This document shows positions 62,780-64,000 of a stretch of 64,000 nt of DNA, one piece after another (positions within the stretch are counted from its first letter, which is position 1; every line of letters starts with the position of its first letter). The translations under genes and the position numbers were made by a program. The notes under the pieces are model-generated. The model was not told where the DNA came from. It saw only the letters and a list, made by a program, of their open reading frames with translations, and ran no database searches. This DNA comes from Trueperaceae bacterium (lineage in GTDB: Bacteria > Deinococcota > Deinococci > Deinococcales > Trueperaceae). Location: NCBI GenBank assembly GCA_002707365.1, contig PAMQ01000014.1, positions 72,638-136,637 of the forward strand, read 5' to 3'.

Positions 62780-63892
62780 TTAAGTAGACTTGGTTGTTAC
62801 CTCTTCCGCCTGATTGCTCCGGCCAGAACGAATAGCAGCTTGGACTACAGCGCAAATGTCTCGGCCACCTTCGACATCTAGAATCGTGTCAGCATTGTTG
62901 TCAATCGCATTGGCAAAATCATCCCCTAGAAGATAATCGTTGTCGTTAGCGACCCGGTAGTTGTTGTAGTCCTGCTTTGATTGTCCTTTGTAATAAAACC
63001 CAACTTCGGGTCGTGGTTCTGAAATTACAATTCCACCTTTGGTTCCCAGAAGGTGAAGCTTAATTTCACCAATCTCCGGATGGCTTGCTGCACCGATTCG
63101 TCCGATGCAAAGAGAGCCAGTAATACCACGATCCATTTCAAGCGTGACAGTTGCCAAGTCATCCACTTCATTATCAACGTTGGCCTGGTGAAAGTGGGTT
63201 GCTGTGCGGGCGAAAACCCTTCTAATTGGGGCGTTAGTTAGCATGCGGAGGTACGCCAAAGGATAGAGACCTTCGATCTCTAGTTCCCCTAAAGCTCTTA
63301 TCCCAACACCTCCATCAGACCCATCAGAGTGCGCGTCTTGCTGGCGTTCGAGCCAGTTGATAGGAGCTGGCAAACTCGTGCCCTTCGGAGGACCAGCATC
63401 CTTGGCAAAGTAGAAGTCACAATGGGCAGCAACCAGATCCCCTAGTTCACCGCTTTCCACTACTTGTTTCGCCTGTAAAACAGCGGGCAGGAAGTTCCGA
63501 TTCCACACTAATGACTTGACGTTGTTATTTTTGACTGCGTCTAGGAGTCGATTACATTCATCAAGTGACGGGGAAAGAGGTTTATCAACAACAATGTGCA
63601 GGCCGGCATTAGCTGCACGGACACCGAGATCACAGTGTCTTTCCGCCTCAGAGCTTATTACTGCTACTTCCGGAGTAAAAGCCTCAATAGCTTTCTCCAC
63701 ACCCATGACGTACGGGACGCCCTGTTGTTCGGCAAACTTCTCGTTTCGTTCGTGAACCCAACTCGGACTATCAGCATCATCGGTCACAACCACTATGTCA
63801 AAACGCGGGTGTCGCGCAACTGCTTCTGGCACGTAAGCATGCTTGACCGCGCTTACTGCGGCGAATCGGAACGTTTTTACAGATCGAGTCAT
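62780..63892 (-). CDS. Gfo/Idh/MocA-family oxidoreductase
   Basis: About 370 residues. Diverged Rossmann start (VKTFRFAAVSAVKHAYVPEA), VDKPLSPSLDECNRLLDAV and a second-domain segment GGVGIRALGELEIEG. The start is ATG 63892 with AGAGG seven bases upstream; it overlaps the preceding gene by four bases (ATGA), so the two are coupled. The GH39-like gene follows 124 bases on. Confidence 0.87.
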   Translation of the reverse strand: MTRSVKTFRFAAVSAVKHAYVPEAVARHPRFDIVVVTDDADSPSWVHERNEKFAEQQGVPYVMGVEKAIEAFTPEVAVISSEAERHCDLGVRAANAGLHIVVDKPLSPSLDECNRLLDAVKNNNVKSLVWNRNFLPAVLQAKQVVESGELGDLVAAHCDFYFAKDAGPPKGTSLPAPINWLERQQDAHSDGSDGGVGIRALGELEIEGLYPLAYLRMLTNAPIRRVFARTATHFHQANVDNEVDDLATVTLEMDRGITGSLCIGRIGAASHPEIGEIKLHLLGTKGGIVISEPRPEVGFYYKGQSKQDYNNYRVANDNDYLLGDDFANAIDNNADTILDVEGGRDICAVVQAAIRSGRSNQAEEVTTKST

Positions 63893-64000
63893 TTCAAAGC
63901 CTCTGCCGGAACAATACAATCTATGGCAGATTGTGATGTTTTGAGTGCCAGTAAAGCATCTTCTGCGGTAACTGCAGGGCCACGAGCCTCGGTAATGGCA
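63889..64000 (-). CDS. oxidoreductase C-terminus, runs off the window
   Basis: The last 36 codons of a gene entering from the right edge: ARGPAVTAEDALLALKTSQS then AIDCIVPAEALK and stop. The pattern PAVTAEDALLALK is common at the C-terminus of Gfo/Idh/MocA dehydrogenases, so that family is likely. Its stop overlaps the next gene's start by four bases. Confidence 0.6.
   Translation of the reverse strand, partial: AITEARGPAVTAEDALLALKTSQSAIDCIVPAEALK

Noticed and set aside
1-64000. CRISPR arrays, insertion sequences, prophage genes
   Set aside because: Looked for repeats, transposase or phage motifs; none seen.

Overview
The window is bacterial chromosome: dense, mostly short operons on both strands, with an overall base composition that looks mid-40s % G+C by eye. 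There is no phage, transposon, CRISPR array or plasmid signature. Several proteins point to a Deinococcota-like bacterium. The ribosomal protein L19 has a long C-terminal tail and reads closest, from memory, to Thermus/Deinococcus L19. A seven-iron ferredoxin of the Thermus type, a MntR/IdeR-like regulator with a FeoA-type C-terminal domain, and a protein of the type databases label 'quinate 5-dehydrogenase' agree with this. The assignment is inference; the unusually large set of sugar dehydrogenases, SDRs and PhyH dioxygenases also recalls free-living marine heterotrophs.

Layout: (1) 1-5.4 kb: the end of msrA, an SDR plus mannonate-dehydratase-like enolase pair, a GH172 glycosidase, a minimal FAD protein and an F420-type NADP oxidoreductase. 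(2) 5.5-12.2 kb: a Nudix hydrolase, then assimilatory sulfate reduction. Siroheme genes (CbiX-type ferrochelatase, SUMT, precorrin-2 dehydrogenase) lie on the minus strand, divergent from cysH, sulfite reductase and an unknown coupled gene, with an operator-like palindrome between the two operons. (3) 12.5-24 kb: rplS, tRNA-Ala(GGC), nucleoside hydrolase, PhyH, a ThuA-like protein, SDR, Gfo/Idh, cold-shock protein, a lipoprotein, ferredoxin, a DenD-like dehydrogenase and a sulfatase. (4) 24-29.1 kb: a complete urease operon ureABCEFGD on the minus strand with an inverted repeat at its promoter. (5) 29.2-41.3 kb: SDR-iolD, sirtuin, unknown proteins, aldo/keto reductase, a Mn-type DtxR regulator, AraD1/GguC, a sphingomyelinase-like lipoprotein and an EamA transporter. 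(6) 41.4-45.9 kb: a four-gene overlapping operon joining an enlarged di-haem cytochrome c peroxidase/MauG-like protein to a PhnD/PhnC/PhnE-type ABC transporter. (7) 46-49 kb: PhyH, SDR, PhyH. (8) 49.2-54.4 kb: a Gld-type ABC system (ATPase, fused GldF-GldG, DUF4340). (9) 54.5-64 kb: a carbohydrate cluster with five Gfo/Idh/MocA oxidoreductases and a PhyH enzyme on one strand, meeting a GH39-like glycosidase and two more oxidoreductase genes on the other.

How they may work together: the sulfur block makes sulfide, with siroheme made next to the enzyme that needs it and the ferredoxin a possible electron donor. Urease supplies ammonia. Most of the rest looks like catabolism of unusual sugars, sugar acids and polyols (GH172, GH39, sulfatase, enolase-superfamily dehydratase, IolD, DenD-like, AraD1, aldo/keto reductase, Gfo/Idh and SDR enzymes). 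The best candidates for undescribed biology are the peroxidase-transporter operon and the multi-dehydrogenase/PhyH cluster. Secondary signals include long perfect hairpins at convergent gene junctions, operator-like repeats, an apparently missing start codon and a gene with a sharp internal change in codon use.
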